This document shows positions 17,701 through 29,395 of a DNA stretch of 64,000 bases, one piece after another. Origin of the DNA: Sinanaerobacter sp. ZZT-01. Lineage in GTDB: Bacteria > Bacillota > Clostridia > Peptostreptococcales > Anaerovoracaceae. The DNA lies in contig NZ_CP141728.1 in NCBI RefSeq assembly GCF_035621135.1, positions 1,674,001 to 1,738,000 of the forward strand, in the 5' to 3' direction. Within the stretch, counting starts at the first letter, position 1. Each line of letters opens with the position of its first letter. Below the pieces are notes generated by a model. The model was not told where the DNA came from, ran no database searches, and was given only the letters and a program-made list of their open reading frames with translations. A program made the position numbers and the translations under genes.

Positions 17701-18570
17701 CATGGAAATAAAGGTGTTATTTCCAGGATTCTGCCACAGGAAGATATGCCTTTTATGCAGGATGGTACACCGCTGCAAGTCATGTTAAATCCTCTTGGCG
17801 TTCCTTCTCGTATGAATATCGGGCAGGTATTGGAAGTTCATTTAGGCTTGGCTGCTAAGTATAGAGGGTGGTATATTTCAACACCGGTATTTGATGGCGC
17901 AAGTGAAATAGATATTATTGATCTATTAAAAGAATGTGGTTACCCGGAAAGTGGAAAACTTTGTTTAAGAGACGGTAGAACGGGTGAAGAGTTTGATAAC
18001 CCGGTAACTGTGGGATATATGTATATGCTGAAGCTGCATCACCTTGTTGATGATAAAATCCATGCTAGAAGTACAGGGCCGTATTCGCTCGTTACGCAGC
18101 AGCCTTTGGGCGGTAAAGCACAATTTGGCGGACAGCGTTTCGGAGAGATGGAAGTATGGGCTTTGGAAGCCTATGGTGCTGCTTATACACTGCAAGAGAT
18201 TTTAACTGTAAAATCAGATGATGTAGTTGGGCGTGTGAAAACATATGAAGCAATTGTAAAGGATGAAAATATCCCTGAACCGGGGATTCCAGAATCCTTT
18301 AAGGTATTAATTAAGGAAATGCAGAGTTTGGCGTTGGATGTAAAGGTCTTAACGGATGACGAACAGGAAATTGAAATTAAAGAATCAGATGAATTGGATA
18401 GTGCATCCGGATTAGAAAGTATTATAGACATTGAGGCAGTCTCTTCGGAAGATGAATTCTTTAAAGAAGAGTCTGGATTCAGTGAAGAATTGGTGGATGA
18501 TGACGACTTGGAAGAGACCGACGGTGAATTAAATCTGGAAGAAGATTTCGTAGACGATGACCTTGTTTAG
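14746..18570 (+). CDS. rpoB: RNA polymerase beta subunit
   Basis: About 1274 residues, full length. The rifampicin-binding region reads [20 protein letters not shown] followed by [10 protein letters not shown], the drug-sensitive form at the main resistance positions. The C-terminal part has [13 protein letters not shown] and [20 protein letters not shown], which contact the active centre and beta'. The tail of about 55 residues is strongly acidic ([14 protein letters not shown]). ATG 14746 is chosen because CAAGGAGGG lies seven bases upstream; earlier in-frame starts at 14719 and 14728 lack a site. Confidence 0.98.
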   Translation: MPQPVKIGKKERMSYSKINVVAPMPNLIQIQTDSYKWFLEEGLTEVFEDISPIRDYADNLVLEFIGHSLTDAPKYGQEECKERDVTYAAPLKVKVRLVNKETGEVKEQEVFMGDFPIMTEKGTFIYNGAERVVVTQLVRSPGPYYDVAIDKSNNKLFSTTIIPNRGAWLEFETDSNEIISVRVDRTRKQPITTILRALAYKSVDDKVETERRKNPNITEAELAKKIRRYNEFSTEIAKTLYEGDNAEIESIFGSHERLNKSMAKDVTSNYDEGLKEIYKKLRPGEPATFDSAYDLIEALFFDAKRYDLARVGRYKYNKKLGLSNRIIGCVAAEDVFDPATGELLVETNTKISRDLGFAIENAGVESMMVLSKIDEERTVKVIGNNFVDLQSYVDFDLEENKLPRKVFYPVLRYILDNTEEARLKETLISMKNKLSPKHIILDDIIASVSYILNLSDGIGAVDDIDHLGNRRLRTVGELLQNQFRIGLARMERVVKERMTIQDIEVTTPQALMNIRPVTAAIKEFFGSSQLSQFMDQNNPLAELTHKRRLSALGPGGLSRERAGFEVRDVHHSHYGRMCPIETPEGPNIGLIGSLTTYGIVNEYGFIETPYRRVDKQTGIVTEDIYYLTADEEEQIIIAQANEPLDSDGYFVNRKVVARGAGGEIDLYNREVVDFMDVSPRQVVSVATALIPFLENDDANRALMGANMQRQAVPLLVSDAPIVGTGMEYKAACDSGVVILAKNSGVVEYVDAVRIKVRRDKDGGLDEYKMLKYKRSNQGTCINQKPIVSHGEHVEENEVIADGPSTDLGEVALGKNLLIGFMTWEGYNYEDAVILNEQLLMEDALTSIHIEEYESEARDTKLGPEEITRDIPNVGEDALKDLDEEGIIRIGAEVDASDILVGKVTPKGETELTAEERLLRAIFGEKAREVRDTSLRVPHGETGIIVDVKIFSRENGDELPPGVNKLVRCYIATKRKINVGDKMAGRHGNKGVISRILPQEDMPFMQDGTPLQVMLNPLGVPSRMNIGQVLEVHLGLAAKYRGWYISTPVFDGASEIDIIDLLKECGYPESGKLCLRDGRTGEEFDNPVTVGYMYMLKLHHLVDDKIHARSTGPYSLVTQQPLGGKAQFGGQRFGEMEVWALEAYGAAYTLQEILTVKSDDVVGRVKTYEAIVKDENIPEPGIPESFKVLIKEMQSLALDVKVLTDDEQEIEIKESDELDSASGLESIIDIEAVSSEDEFFKEESGFSEELVDDDDLEETDGELNLEEDFVDDDLV

Positions 18571-18629
18571 ATAATACAAAAGCATCCGTTGTTTCACTTA
18601 GAACGAATAAAGGGAAGGGGAGACGCTCC

Positions 18630-21600
18630 TTGTACGAATTAAACAATTTTGAATCATTACAAATAAGCTTAGCTTCCACAGAAAAGATTCGAAGCTGGTC
18701 CCATGGTGAAGTAAAAAAGCCAGAAACCATTAACTATAGAACATTAAAACCTGAAAAAGAAGGTTTGTTTTGTGAAAAAATATTTGGGCCGACAAAAGAC
18801 TGGGAATGCCACTGCGGAAAGTACAAAAGAATCCGTTATAAAGGGATTGTATGTGATCGCTGTGGAGTTGAAGTTACAAAAGCAAAGGTACGAAGAGAGA
18901 GAATGGGGCACATTGAACTTGCTGCTCCAGTTTCTCATATTTGGTATTTTAAAGGCATTCCAAGCAGAATGGGCTTGGTATTAGATATCTCACCAAGAAA
19001 TTTGGAAAAGGTACTATATTTCGCTGCATATATCGTAACCGATCCGGCTGATTCCGGACTGGGTTATAAAGAGATATTGACTGAACAGCAATACCGCGAA
19101 GCAAAGGATAAATTCGGAAGCGGATTTAAAGCAGCTATGGGTGCAGAGGCAGTCAAAGAATTGCTCTCACAAATTGATTTAGTTGCTTTGTCGGATGACT
19201 TGAGAAATAAATTAAAAGATGCTTCTGGACAAAAGAAAATTCGAATTGTCCGTCGTTTGGAAGTCATTGAAGCGTTAAGAACTTCCGGGAATAAACCGGA
19301 ATGGATGATACTGGAAGTGATCCCTGTCATTCCTCCTGATCTTAGACCGATGGTACAATTGGATGGTGGTAGATTTGCCACTTCCGATTTAAATGACTTG
19401 TATCGAAGAGTGATCAACCGGAATAACCGTTTGAAGAGACTTTTAGATTTGGGAGCTCCGGATATTATCGTTCGAAACGAAAAAAGAATGCTTCAAGAAG
19501 CAGTCGACGCTTTAATTGATAACGGAAGAAGAGGAAGGCCGGTAACCGGACCTGGAAGCCGACCGCTAAAATCCTTATCGGATATGTTAAAAGGAAAGCA
19601 AGGACGTTTCCGTCAGAACTTATTAGGTAAACGTGTTGATTATTCTGGACGTTCTGTAATCGTTGTAGGTCCGGAACTGAAATTCTATCAGTGCGGTCTT
19701 CCAAAAAAAATGGCGTTGGAATTATTTAAACCGTTTATTATGAAGAAATTAGTTCAAGACGGTCATGCACATAATATTAAGAGCGCGAAACGGATGGTAG
19801 AGAAAGTAAGACCAGAAGTTTGGGATGTTTTAGATGAAGTGATTAAGGATCACCCGGTGCTTTTGAACCGTGCGCCGACACTTCACCGTCTGGGTATTCA
19901 GGCTTTTGAACCAGTATTGGTTGAAGGAAAAGCGATTAAGCTTCATCCGTTGGTTTGTACTGCATATAATGCGGACTTTGACGGTGACCAGATGGCAGTA
20001 CACGTTCCGCTTTCTGTAGAAGCACAGGCAGAGGCAAGATTTTTGATGCTCTCTGTAAATAATATTTTAGCACCGAAGGATGGTTCTCCAATCACAACTC
20101 CAACTCAGGATATGATTTTGGGAAGCTACTATCTGACACATCCGGGTCTGGAGGAAAGAAATACAAAGGCAGAAATAGGCGATGGGAGTATTTTTACAGA
20201 CTACGATGAACTTCTGATGGCATATCAAACAGGTGCTGTCGGAATTCATGCAAGGGTAAAAGTTCGAAAGAAACTCTCTAAGGAAGACTCCGGTAAACTA
20301 GTCGAATCTACGGTTGGACGATTTATCTTTAACGATAGAATACCGCAAGATTTAGGCTATGTTGACAGAATAGCAGACCCGTATTCGTTAGAAATCGACT
20401 TCCTGTGTGACAAGAAAAAGCTGGGACAGATTATTGATAAATGCTATCGCCGGCACGGCAATACAGAAACCGTAAAAATGCTCGACCATATCAAGAGCAC
20501 TGGCTTTCGTTATTCCACAAAAGCTGCAATTACGATCAGCGTAGCAGATATGGAAATGCCAAAGGAGAAAAAGGCGATTATTGAACAGGCGCAAGCGGTT
20601 GTTGATAAATACCAGTCTGCTTATCGGCGCGGTCTAATGTCTAACGACGAGCGCTATGAGAAAGTCATTCAAACTTGGCATAAGGCGACAGATGATGTTG
20701 CGGATGCATTAATGGATTCTTTGGGAACTTTAAATAACTTATATATCATGGCGCACTCCGGAGCCCGTGGTAGTAAGAACCAAATTAAACAGGTAGGCGG
20801 TATGCGTGGTCTGATGGCAAATGCAACCGGTAAGACGATTGAAATTCCGATTACAGCGAATTTCCGTGAAGGTCTTTCTGTTATGGAATACTTCCTTTCT
20901 TCTAATGGAGCTAGAAAAGGATTGGCCGATACGGCTCTGCGTACAGCTGACTCTGGATATTTGACAAGAAGATTGGTAGATGTCAGCCATAATGCCATCG
21001 TTCGAGAAGTGGACTGTGGTACGACAGAAGGGATTGAAGTCAGAGCCTTTACAGATGGAAAAGAAGTAATTGAGGCATTAAAACTTCGTATTGTAGGAAG
21101 AACTGCGATGGAAGATATTTACGATACAAAGGGAAGTTTACTCGTTGCTGCTGGAGAAGAAATTAAAGAAGCAGCGGCAGAGGCGATTGAAAAAGCCGGA
21201 ATTGAAAGTGTTAAAATCCGTTCAGTTATGGCTTGTAAGAGCCAATCCGGTATCTGTGCGAAATGTTATGGAAGAAACCTCGCTACTGGTGAAGCAGTTA
21301 ATATTGGTGAAGCAGTCGGTATTACAGCAGCGCAATCCATTGGTGAACCGGGTACTCAGCTTACAATGCGTACGTTCCATACGGGTGGTGTATCTGTTGC
21401 AGGAAACGATATTACACAAGGTCTTCCTAGAGTTGAAGAATTGTTTGAGGCTAGAAAACCAAAAGGTCTTGCTGAAATTTGTGAAGCAGATGGTAAGGTT
21501 ATATCGATTGAAAGCCGCAAAGACAATAAAACTGAGGTCAAGATCTGCGGTGAAGAAGAGCATGTTTATATCATCCCTTATGGTGCACGCTTACGTGTAT

Positions 21601-22310
21601 TGGAAGGCGATTTTATTAAAGCAGGAGATGCTATTACGAAGGGTCCGCTAAATCCACATGATATATTGAGACTCAATGGTGTAGAAGGTGTATATCAGTA
21701 TCTGCTTAAAGAAGTACAAAGAGTATATAAGCAGCAAGGTGTAGATATCAATGATAAGCATGTTGAAGTTATTGTAAGCCAGATGCTATCAAAGTGTAAA
21801 ATTGAAGATGCGGGAGACACAGCACTTCTTCCAGGCGGTCTTTACAGCCAATTGGAATTAGCAGATGCAAATGCTGCGTTGGAAGAAGGACAGCAGCCGG
21901 CTGTTGGCAAGCGTGTGCTTCTTGGTATTACAAAAGCATCCCTCGCAACCAATTCCTTCTTATCAGCGGCTTCCTTCCAGGAGACAACTCGTGTCTTGAC
22001 AGATGCGGCGATCAAAGGTAAAAATGATAAGCTGCTTGGACTGAAGGAAAATGTTATTATTGGTAAGCTGATCCCGGCCGGAACCGGAATGAAACGGTAC
22101 CGAGGCATCAATTTGGATTATGGCGTAAATACGGAATATATGAATTCATTTAAAACAAATCTTGATGAAGATGACGAATTTGATAATGTTTTGGAAGAAA
22201 ATGCTCCGTTTTTCAAGCCTGAAGATGAGATTGTAAAAACGGATGCAGCAGTTCCGGCAGAAGTGAGCCCTTCAGATGATAATTTGGATATTGGCTTTAC
22301 AGAAGTGTAA
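18630..22310 (+). CDS. rpoC: RNA polymerase beta' subunit
   Basis: 1226 residues. An N-terminal zinc finger ([20 protein letters not shown]) is followed by the catalytic [12 protein letters not shown] with the three Mg-binding aspartates. The bridge-helix and trigger-loop region includes [19 protein letters not shown] and [21 protein letters not shown] second zinc site uses [11 protein letters not shown]. The start is TTG, with AAGGGGAG seven bases upstream and no better in-frame codon. It lies 59 bases after rpoB and is probably cotranscribed. Confidence 0.98.
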   Translation: MYELNNFESLQISLASTEKIRSWSHGEVKKPETINYRTLKPEKEGLFCEKIFGPTKDWECHCGKYKRIRYKGIVCDRCGVEVTKAKVRRERMGHIELAAPVSHIWYFKGIPSRMGLVLDISPRNLEKVLYFAAYIVTDPADSGLGYKEILTEQQYREAKDKFGSGFKAAMGAEAVKELLSQIDLVALSDDLRNKLKDASGQKKIRIVRRLEVIEALRTSGNKPEWMILEVIPVIPPDLRPMVQLDGGRFATSDLNDLYRRVINRNNRLKRLLDLGAPDIIVRNEKRMLQEAVDALIDNGRRGRPVTGPGSRPLKSLSDMLKGKQGRFRQNLLGKRVDYSGRSVIVVGPELKFYQCGLPKKMALELFKPFIMKKLVQDGHAHNIKSAKRMVEKVRPEVWDVLDEVIKDHPVLLNRAPTLHRLGIQAFEPVLVEGKAIKLHPLVCTAYNADFDGDQMAVHVPLSVEAQAEARFLMLSVNNILAPKDGSPITTPTQDMILGSYYLTHPGLEERNTKAEIGDGSIFTDYDELLMAYQTGAVGIHARVKVRKKLSKEDSGKLVESTVGRFIFNDRIPQDLGYVDRIADPYSLEIDFLCDKKKLGQIIDKCYRRHGNTETVKMLDHIKSTGFRYSTKAAITISVADMEMPKEKKAIIEQAQAVVDKYQSAYRRGLMSNDERYEKVIQTWHKATDDVADALMDSLGTLNNLYIMAHSGARGSKNQIKQVGGMRGLMANATGKTIEIPITANFREGLSVMEYFLSSNGARKGLADTALRTADSGYLTRRLVDVSHNAIVREVDCGTTEGIEVRAFTDGKEVIEALKLRIVGRTAMEDIYDTKGSLLVAAGEEIKEAAAEAIEKAGIESVKIRSVMACKSQSGICAKCYGRNLATGEAVNIGEAVGITAAQSIGEPGTQLTMRTFHTGGVSVAGNDITQGLPRVEELFEARKPKGLAEICEADGKVISIESRKDNKTEVKICGEEEHVYIIPYGARLRVLEGDFIKAGDAITKGPLNPHDILRLNGVEGVYQYLLKEVQRVYKQQGVDINDKHVEVIVSQMLSKCKIEDAGDTALLPGGLYSQLELADANAALEEGQQPAVGKRVLLGITKASLATNSFLSAASFQETTRVLTDAAIKGKNDKLLGLKENVIIGKLIPAGTGMKRYRGINLDYGVNTEYMNSFKTNLDEDDEFDNVLEENAPFFKPEDEIVKTDAAVPAEVSPSDDNLDIGFTEV

Positions 22311-22377
22311 TAAAAGCAAAAAAACTTGCTGAAAAATTAAAGAATAAAAAATTACTATTGCTCAGTATTAAAAAAAA

Positions 22378-22407
22378 TTGACAACTTTGTCACTTTAATG
22401 ATATACT
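22378..22407 (+). promoter_or_regulatory. Promoter of the str operon (rpsL-rpsG-fusA-tuf)
   Basis: TTGACA (22378-22383), 18 bases, TATACT (22402-22407), about 95 bases before rpsL. No clear terminator is seen after rpoC, so read-through may add to it. Confidence 0.8.
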
Positions 22408-22502
22408 GAGCTTTGGTTCGCTATGGGTTTAAACCATTAGGGTTTAAATATAAATTATTTAGTTTTTGTGCAAACAGATTTGCGCAAAGAAAGGAGATTT
22501 AG

Positions 22503-22919
22503 ATGCCTACAATTAATCAACTGGTAAGACAGGGAAGAGTCAGAGCTGAAAAGAAGTCAACTGCTCCTGCGCTGTTAAAGGGTATGAACTCCATTAGGAG
22601 AATGCCGACAGACACTGAAGCACCTCAAAAGAGAGGCGTATGTACTTCCGTAAAGACTGTAACTCCTAAGAAGCCAAACTCCGCATTAAGAAAAGTAGCA
22701 AGAGTTAAGCTGACGAATGGTATTGAAGTAACTGCTTATATCCCGGGAATCGGACACAATTTACAAGAGCATAGTGTTGTGTTGATCCGTGGCGGTAGAG
22801 TTAAGGACCTTCCGGGTGTAAGATATCATATCGTTAGAGGTACACTTGATACAGCTGGAGTGGCAAACAGAAACCAGGCTCGTTCTAAATATGGAGCGAA
22901 AAGAGCTAAGAAAAAATAA
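22503..22919 (+). CDS. rpsL: 30S ribosomal protein S12
   Basis: 138 residues. It has the decoding-centre loops [17 protein letters not shown] and [20 protein letters not shown]; the lysines at the usual streptomycin-resistance sites are wild type. The C-terminus is basic (AKRAKKK). AAAGGAGATTTAG precedes the ATG. It heads the str operon in the canonical order. Confidence 0.98.
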   Translation: MPTINQLVRQGRVRAEKKSTAPALLKGMNSIRRMPTDTEAPQKRGVCTSVKTVTPKKPNSALRKVARVKLTNGIEVTAYIPGIGHNLQEHSVVLIRGGRVKDLPGVRYHIVRGTLDTAGVANRNQARSKYGAKRAKKK

Positions 22920-23022
22920 GAGTTATAATTAGGAAAGAATCGGGAAAACTAAAAAGTGCCCTTAATATAGATGTTGAGTGGCACCACGGCACGTGAATGC
23001 ATCGTGTCGAGTACCGAAATAG

Positions 23023-23505
<483 letters not shown>

Positions 23506-23526
23506 TCATAGAGAGAGGAGTCAGAT

Positions 23527-25590
23527 ATGCCTAGACAGTTTCCATTAGAAAAGACTAGAAATATAGGTATCATGGCCCACATTGATGCAGGAAAAACCAC
23601 AACAACAGAGAGAATTTTGTTTTACACAGGAAGAACTCACAAGATTGGTGAAACTCATGAAGGTGCGGCTACCATGGACTGGATGGCACAGGAGCAGGAA
23701 AGAGGAATAACGATCACCTCTGCTGCTACTACTGCACAGTGGAAGGATACCAGAATCAACATTATTGACACGCCAGGACACGTAGATTTTACCGTAGAAG
23801 TTGAAAGATCTCTGCGAGTATTAGACAGTGCTGTAACAGTATTATGTGCAAAAGGCGGTGTTGAACCACAATCCGAGACTGTTTGGAGACAAGCAGATAA
23901 GTATGGTGTACCAAGGATGATCTTTATCAATAAGATGGACATTTTAGGTGCGGATTTCTACCGTGTTGTGGATATGATAAAGGATCGATTGAAAGCGAAT
24001 GCAGTTGCGATTCAATTGCCTATTGGAAAAGAAGAAAATTTTGTCGGAATTATTGATTTAATTGAGATGAAAGCGGAAGTATATAAAGATGCACTTGGAA
24101 AAGAGCTTGAATTTGTAGACGTTCCGGATGATATGAAAGAAGCAGCAGCAGAGTGGAGAGCAAAGATGATCGAAGCTGTTGCGGAAGGTGATGAAGAGCT
24201 TTTAATGAAGTATTTGGATGGTGAAGAACTGACCAATGAAGAAATTAAGAGAACGATTCGAAAAATGACCATAAGCGGTGAAATGGTTCCTGTAACTTGT
24301 GGTTCTGCATATCGAAACAAGGGTGTTCAGCCTTTGCTGGATGCAGTATTAGACTTTTTACCTTCACCACTGGACATTCCTCCGATTAAAGGGATTTTAC
24401 CGGATACGGAAGAAGAAGCGGAAAGAAAAGCAGACGACAAGGGTCCGTTTTCAGCATTGGCATTTAAGATTATGGCTGACCCGTTTGTTGGAAAGCTTGC
24501 ATTCTTCCGTGTGTATTCTGGAACATTAGCCTCAGGTTCTTATGTTTATAATTCCACAAAAGGTAAAAAAGAAAGAATCGGAAGAATTCTGCAGATGCAT
24601 GCGAACAAGAGAGAAGAAATCGAAATGGTTTATGCCGGTGATATTGCAGCTGCAGTAGGATTAAAGGATACAACGACTGGTGACACTCTGTGTGATGAAA
24701 AGGAAGAAATCATTCTGGAATCTATGGATTTCCCAGAACCGGTAATTGAGATTGCGATTGAGCCTAAAACGAAGGCTGGTCAAGAAAAAATGGGTATTGC
24801 GCTTTCTAAGTTAGCAGAAGAAGATCCTACTTTCAAAACTTTTACGCATGAAGAAACCGGACAGACGATCATTGCCGGAATGGGTGAGTTGCATTTGGAG
24901 ATTATTGTTGACCGACTTTTGCGTGAATTTAAAGTAGAAGCAAATGTAGGTAAGCCGCAAGTATCTTACAAAGAAACGATCACAGGCACAGCGGATGTGG
25001 ACAATAAATATGCAAAACAGTCTGGTGGACGTGGACAGTATGGTCATGTTAAGATTAGAATTTATCCGAGAGATCCGGGTGAAGGCTATGAATTCAAGAA
25101 TTCGATTATTGGTGGTGCGATTCCGAAGGAATACATCCCTAAGATTGATGAAGGAATTCGTGAATCCATGCAGAATGGTCCTTTAGCAGGCTATCAGGTT
25201 GTGGATGTCGGTGTTGAGTTATACGATGGTTCTTACCATGAAGTTGACTCTTCCGAAATGGCGTTTAAAATTGCTGCTTCCATGGCATTTAGAGAAGCTG
25301 TTAAAAAAGCGAAACCAGCATTGCTTGAGCCAATCATGAAGGTTGAAGTAAACGCACCAGAAGATTATATGGGCGACATTATTGGTGATATTAGTTCCAG
25401 AAGAGGAAGAATTGAAGGTTCAGAAATTCTCAATGGAGCGGTAACCGTTCGTTCGTTTGTACCGCTGTCTGAAATGTTTGGATATGCAACAGATTTACGT
25501 TCGAAAACACAGGGTCGCGGCGTTTATGTAATGCAGATGGATCACTTTGAAAAGTTACCTGACAGCTTAATTGACAAAATCAATAAATAA
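23527..25590 (+). CDS. fusA: Elongation factor G
   Basis: 687-residue translocase GTPase. The G domain has AHIDAGKTT, the RGITITSAA switch, DTPGHVDF and NKMD. Domains II-V follow, with [12 protein letters not shown] in domain IV. Length and motifs are those of canonical EF-G and not of the ribosome-protection type. GAGAGGAGTC precedes the ATG. The gap to rpsG is only 21 bases. Confidence 0.98.
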   Translation: MPRQFPLEKTRNIGIMAHIDAGKTTTTERILFYTGRTHKIGETHEGAATMDWMAQEQERGITITSAATTAQWKDTRINIIDTPGHVDFTVEVERSLRVLDSAVTVLCAKGGVEPQSETVWRQADKYGVPRMIFINKMDILGADFYRVVDMIKDRLKANAVAIQLPIGKEENFVGIIDLIEMKAEVYKDALGKELEFVDVPDDMKEAAAEWRAKMIEAVAEGDEELLMKYLDGEELTNEEIKRTIRKMTISGEMVPVTCGSAYRNKGVQPLLDAVLDFLPSPLDIPPIKGILPDTEEEAERKADDKGPFSALAFKIMADPFVGKLAFFRVYSGTLASGSYVYNSTKGKKERIGRILQMHANKREEIEMVYAGDIAAAVGLKDTTTGDTLCDEKEEIILESMDFPEPVIEIAIEPKTKAGQEKMGIALSKLAEEDPTFKTFTHEETGQTIIAGMGELHLEIIVDRLLREFKVEANVGKPQVSYKETITGTADVDNKYAKQSGGRGQYGHVKIRIYPRDPGEGYEFKNSIIGGAIPKEYIPKIDEGIRESMQNGPLAGYQVVDVGVELYDGSYHEVDSSEMAFKIAASMAFREAVKKAKPALLEPIMKVEVNAPEDYMGDIIGDISSRRGRIEGSEILNGAVTVRSFVPLSEMFGYATDLRSKTQGRGVYVMQMDHFEKLPDSLIDKINK

Positions 25591-25667
25591 GAAAATATAG
25601 AGACATTCCTTGCATGCATATGCTGTGAGGGGTGTCTGACATATTTATAAAATGGAGGAATTTTATA

Positions 25668-26861
25668 ATGGCAAAGGCTAAATTTGAGAGAACGAAACCA
25701 CATGTAAACATTGGTACAATTGGTCACGTTGACCACGGAAAGACTACATTAACGGCTGCAATTACAAGAACTCTTCATCAGAGATACGGACTAGGCGAAC
25801 AGGTAGCATTTGACCAGATCGACAAAGCGCCGGAAGAAAGAGAAAGAGGAATCACGATTGCAACGTCCCACGTAGAGTATGAGACACCAAATAGACATTA
25901 CGCACACGTAGACTGTCCGGGACATGCTGACTATGTAAAGAACATGATCACAGGAGCAGCGCAGATGGACGGAGCGATCTTGGTAGTAGCAGCGACAGAT
26001 GGACCAATGCCGCAGACAAGAGAGCATATCCTGCTTTCCAGACAGGTAGGCGTACCATACATCGTAGTATTCTTAAACAAGTGCGATATGGTAGATGACG
26101 AAGAGCTGCTAGACTTAGTAGAAATGGAAGTAAGAGAATTACTTGACTTATATGAATTCCCAGGAGATGATACACCAATCATCAGAGGATCCGCACTGGA
26201 AGCATTGAACAATCCAGAAGGCCCATGGGGAGATAAGATCGTTGAATTGTTCGAGCAGGTAGATGCATACATTCCAGAGCCTACAAGAGCAACAGACAAA
26301 CCATTCTTGATGCCGGTGGAAGATGTATTCTCAATCACAGGAAGAGGAACTGTAGCAACAGGAAGAGTAGAAAGAGGAATTCTGAAGGTATCCGACGAAG
26401 TAGAAATCGTAGGACTTGCAGAAGAAGCAAGAAAAGTAGTCGTAACAGGAATTGAAATGTTCCGTAAGCTATTGGATCAGGGAGAAGCAGGAGATAACAT
26501 CGGAGCATTGCTTCGTGGAATCCAGAGAAGTGAAATCGAGAGAGGTCAAGTATTAGCAGCACCTGGAACGATTCACCCGCACACAAAGTTCAGTTCAGAG
26601 GTATATGTATTAAAGAAGGAAGAAGGCGGACGTCATACACCATTCTTTAACGGATATAGACCACAGTTCTATTTCAGAACAACAGACGTAACTGGAAACG
26701 TAACGTTACCGGAAGGAACAGAAATGTGTATGCCTGGAGATAACATCAGCATGAAGATCGAACTGATTACTCCAATCGCAATTGAAGAAGGACTACGTTT
26801 CGCTATCCGTGAAGGCGGAAGAACAGTAGCATCTGGAGTTGTATCTAAAATTGAAGCTTAA
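25668..26861 (+). CDS. tuf: Elongation factor Tu, copy 2
   Basis: A 397-residue EF-Tu identical in protein to the copy at 1345, with the same G1-G5 motifs. I place the start at ATG 25668, preceded by TGGAGG; the in-frame extension upstream ([12 protein letters not shown]) is not conserved. It lies 77 bases after fusA, the usual str-operon place, and no separate promoter is evident. Bases match copy 1 from the start codon to 14 bases past the stop. A terminator follows. Confidence 0.98.
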   Translation: MAKAKFERTKPHVNIGTIGHVDHGKTTLTAAITRTLHQRYGLGEQVAFDQIDKAPEERERGITIATSHVEYETPNRHYAHVDCPGHADYVKNMITGAAQMDGAILVVAATDGPMPQTREHILLSRQVGVPYIVVFLNKCDMVDDEELLDLVEMEVRELLDLYEFPGDDTPIIRGSALEALNNPEGPWGDKIVELFEQVDAYIPEPTRATDKPFLMPVEDVFSITGRGTVATGRVERGILKVSDEVEIVGLAEEARKVVVTGIEMFRKLLDQGEAGDNIGALLRGIQRSEIERGQVLAAPGTIHPHTKFSSEVYVLKKEEGGRHTPFFNGYRPQFYFRTTDVTGNVTLPEGTEMCMPGDNISMKIELITPIAIEEGLRFAIREGGRTVASGVVSKIEA

Positions 26862-26875
26862 TCGCTTATAAGAAA
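25668..26875 (+). repeat. 1.2 kb direct duplicate of 1345-2552
   Basis: The tuf coding sequence and the 14 bases after its stop occur twice, at 1345-2552 and 25668-26875, in the same orientation and 24,323 bases apart. Sequence diverges just upstream of the ATG and just after the shared tail. The exactness, including silent positions, points to gene conversion and not simply to purifying selection. Confidence 0.93.
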
Positions 26876-26910
26876 GACTTTCCAGTGCTATTCGAAAAGT
26901 TATTTAGCAT

Positions 26911-26945
26911 AGAAAGCATGCTGTGAGCAGCGTGCTTTCTTTTTA
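26911..26945 (+). terminator. Intrinsic terminator of the str operon
   Basis: GAAAGCATGCTG pairs with CAGCGTGCTTTC (one G-T pair) around loop TGAG, followed by a T-rich tail. Confidence 0.9.
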
Positions 26946-27208
26946 TACAATAAAAAAAGTCTTTTATTTGCTAAGATAAATGATTTAAAAAGAGTTGTTT
27001 AAGCTTCATTATTATTTATTTAAATATGAAAAAACATAATTACTTAATGCACATACATAAAATAGACTACTTCCTGTTTTCGCAAGTATCATATTTAATG
27101 TTGTGCTGCTTAACAATGTATTTGTAAATAAAAATCTTTGATTTTTTTGTATATATTTTTTTCTTATTTAAAAATCAATTATTTCAAAAATATAGAGAAG
27201 GAGCAGAT
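26946..27208. other. AT-rich intergenic region before the antiporter gene
   Basis: Very AT-rich, without an ORF or RNA gene that I can recognise. It presumably holds the antiporter promoter; candidate -10 boxes are frequent because of base composition, and I could not choose one. Confidence 0.4.
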
Positions 27209-28402
27209 ATGGAATCTTACGATTTTTTATTGTCTATAGCAATTATTTTGTTGGTCACCAAAATATTTAGTCTCATGTCGAGAAAGGTACATATGCCACA
27301 GGTGGTTGGGGCGTTAATAGCAGGCGTTGTGCTGGGACCAAGTGTTCTTGGGCAGATCACAGAAACAGACTTCTTGTTAAAGACTTCGGAAATTGGTGTG
27401 ATTATCCTAATGTTTCTTGCCGGCTTAGATACAGAGATTCAGGAACTTAAAAAGACAGGTATTGCCTCATTAATTATTGCAGTGATTGGCGTTGTCGTCC
27501 CGTTAGCCGGAGGATATATAGCTTATCAGATGTTTTTCCAGGATACAACAGATCCGCAACATTTCTTGAAAGCGGTATTTATGGGCGTTATTTTAACCGC
27601 CACGTCTGTGAGCATCACGGTAGAAACGCTTCGCGAACTGGGCAAGTTAAACGGCAGAGTGGGCAGCAGCATTTTAGGAGCGGCGATTATTGATGATATT
27701 TTAGGTATCATTATATTAAGCTTAGTTATAAGCTTTACGAACTCAGACGTACAGCCAAGACAAGTATTTGTAAAAATTGGTTTATATTTTGTCTTTATAT
27801 TCTTTGTTGGAATTTTTGTACCGATGATTTTTAAAGCTTTGGAGAGATGGCATGGTACTGTAAGGCGCATGGCGATTTATGGGTTTGCATTTTGCTTGAT
27901 TATGGCATATATCACAGAGGTTTTCTTTGGAATAGCCGATATTACCGGTGCCTATTTTGCGGGCTTATTCCTCTGTAATGTTACCAAAACAAAGGAATAC
28001 ATCGTTAAAAAGCTAACTGTAATTTCATACCTGATGTTTTCACCTATGTTTTTTGCCAGTATTGGAATTAAGACAGATATACAGGGTTTAAGTGGCCGAA
28101 TCTTAGTCTTTTCGGTTGTTTTGACAGTAATCGCCATTTTAACTAAGATGCTTGGATGCGGACTGGGTGCTAAGTTGTGTAAATTTACAGATCGAGAATC
28201 GATGGCAGTGGGAATTGGGATGGTTTCCAGAGGGGAAGTCGCTTTGATCGTGGCACAGAAAGGATCAGAGGCGGCTTTGGTTGATGAAGAACTCTTTCCC
28301 GCTGTGATTGTAATGGTTATTGTGACAACATTAATCACTCCGGTTCTTCTAGGGCTTATACTAAAGGATGACCACTACAGAAGAAGAAAAGCTGCGGCAT
28401 GA
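27209..28402 (+). CDS. Cation:proton antiporter, CPA2 type
   Basis: 397 residues with about 12 hydrophobic segments and an Na/H-exchanger fold. The N-terminal half has MPQVVGALIAGVVLGPSVLG and IILMFLAGLDTEI, typical of KefB/NapA-like proteins. The paired acidic residues in SSILGAAIIDDILGI are the likely ion site. There is no C-terminal TrkA-N or USP domain, so it is a membrane-only member. It probably exchanges Na+ or K+ for H+; the ion cannot be told. GAGAAGGAGC precedes the ATG. It ends at a terminator shared with the convergent gene. Confidence 0.9.
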   Translation: MESYDFLLSIAIILLVTKIFSLMSRKVHMPQVVGALIAGVVLGPSVLGQITETDFLLKTSEIGVIILMFLAGLDTEIQELKKTGIASLIIAVIGVVVPLAGGYIAYQMFFQDTTDPQHFLKAVFMGVILTATSVSITVETLRELGKLNGRVGSSILGAAIIDDILGIIILSLVISFTNSDVQPRQVFVKIGLYFVFIFFVGIFVPMIFKALERWHGTVRRMAIYGFAFCLIMAYITEVFFGIADITGAYFAGLFLCNVTKTKEYIVKKLTVISYLMFSPMFFASIGIKTDIQGLSGRILVFSVVLTVIAILTKMLGCGLGAKLCKFTDRESMAVGIGMVSRGEVALIVAQKGSEAALVDEELFPAVIVMVIVTTLITPVLLGLILKDDHYRRRKAAA

Positions 28403-28428
28403 GTATAGAATGAATAATATAATACAAA

Positions 28429-28464
28429 GAAAAGCAAGGGATTACTTTACTCCCTTGCTTTTCC
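28429..28464. terminator. Bidirectional terminator between convergent genes
   Basis: AAAAGCAAGGGA pairs with TCCCTTGCTTTT around a nine-base loop. T-rich tails exist in both directions, serving the antiporter (+) and the ferredoxin-like gene (-). Confidence 0.8.
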
Positions 28465-28484
28465 GCATGTTAAGCTTTTAGTCT

Positions 28485-29165
28485 TTAATATTCAACTTCT
28501 CCGTCAGTTGTAATTGTAATCACTTGCCATGGAATGTGCTTTCCGCTATTTTTCATTGCAGTTTCTACCGCTTGTACTATGCCGCCGCAACAAGGGACTT
28601 CCATTCGGATAACGGTAACTGCCTGGATGTCATTGTTTGCTAGAATTGCAGTTAATTTTTCTGCATAATTTACAGCATCAAGCTTTGGACAGCCAATTAA
28701 AGTTACCTTATTTTTCATGAAGGTACTGTGGAAATTCCCATGAGCATAGGCCGTACAGTCTGCAGCAATTAGCAAATGAGCATTGGAAAAGTAAGGTGCA
28801 TTAATAGGTGCTAATTTAATTTGAACCGGCCATTGGTTCAATTGGGAACCCTGCGGAGTGTGATGCAAGGTTTTGGATTGTGAACCAGGGCAACCACCAC
28901 CAGATGGACATCCGCCATCCGCTGCTTTCTTTGCTTGTGAGGCTAAAACTGCAGCGTGGTCGTAAGCAGGAACCTCACGTTCTTCAAAGGTAATGGCACC
29001 AGTCGGGCAGGAAGGGAGACAATCGCCTAAACCATCACAATAATCTTCTCTTAATAGTTTTGCTTTGCCATCAACCATACCAATGGCTCCTTCGTGACAA
29101 GCAGCTGCACAAATTCCACAGCCATTACATTTTTCTTCGTTAATTTTTATAATTCTTCTTTTCAT
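28485..29165 (-). CDS. 4Fe-4S ferredoxin-like protein (FrdX-like)
   Basis: 226 residues. The N-terminus is a two-cluster ferredoxin domain: CNGCGICAAACHEGA, then the variant CDGLGDCLPSCPTGAI. A linker with GGCPSGGGCPG follows, then a C-terminal domain with further conserved cysteines (ADCTAY, IGCPKLD, MEVPCCGGI). This build is seen in anaerobes in ferredoxin-like proteins often regulated with hybrid-cluster protein genes. The reaction is unknown; electron transfer in redox or nitrosative stress is inferred. GGAGAATATT precedes the start on the minus strand. Its upstream region resembles a CRP/FNR-activated promoter. Confidence 0.8.
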   Translation of the reverse strand: MKRRIIKINEEKCNGCGICAAACHEGAIGMVDGKAKLLREDYCDGLGDCLPSCPTGAITFEEREVPAYDHAAVLASQAKKAADGGCPSGGGCPGSQSKTLHHTPQGSQLNQWPVQIKLAPINAPYFSNAHLLIAADCTAYAHGNFHSTFMKNKVTLIGCPKLDAVNYAEKLTAILANNDIQAVTVIRMEVPCCGGIVQAVETAMKNSGKHIPWQVITITTDGEVEY

Positions 29166-29228
29166 AATATTCTCCTTTAGGTTTCTATTTTAAAAATATA
29201 TTTTGTTTTAATTGTAGATTGTAGCCTT

Positions 29229-29271
29229 AGTATAAAGCATAAGATCTTCAATTTCTGTTACATTTGCAACA
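29229..29271 (-). promoter_or_regulatory. Probable CRP/FNR-type activated promoter of the ferredoxin-like gene
   Basis: On the minus strand a good -10 box TATACT (29234-29229) lacks a -35 box. Instead a 16-base near-palindrome, TGTTGCAAATGTAACA read on that strand (29271-29256), is centred 41.5 bases before the expected transcription start. That spacing is the classical class II position for CRP/FNR-family activators. The regulator is not in the window. Confidence 0.55.
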
Positions 29272-29345
29272 AAAATTATCTTTTGTAAAATTTTTTTAGA
29301 AAAAATCATAATAAGATAGTAGAAACAAACTCCAAATTGTAGCAT

Positions 29346-29377
29346 AAAAAATAGCCTGTCATTAATTGACAGGCTAT
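29346..29377 (-). terminator. Intrinsic terminator after the amidase gene
   Basis: ATAGCCTGTCA pairs with TGACAGGCTAT around a five-base loop. On the minus strand it is followed by six T. It lies about 20 bases past the amidase stop. Confidence 0.9.
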
Positions 29378-29395
29378 CTTTTTGTAAAGAATTTA

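Noticed and set aside
21145-21651. 168-codon frame on the plus strand inside rpoC
   Set aside because: It is out of frame with a clear rpoC reading and consists of Lys/Leu/Val-rich sequence without motifs.
25668-26875. Second tuf as an assembly duplication
   Set aside because: The flanks differ fully, each copy has its own terminator and normal context, and duplicate tuf genes are common; a real pair is the simpler reading.
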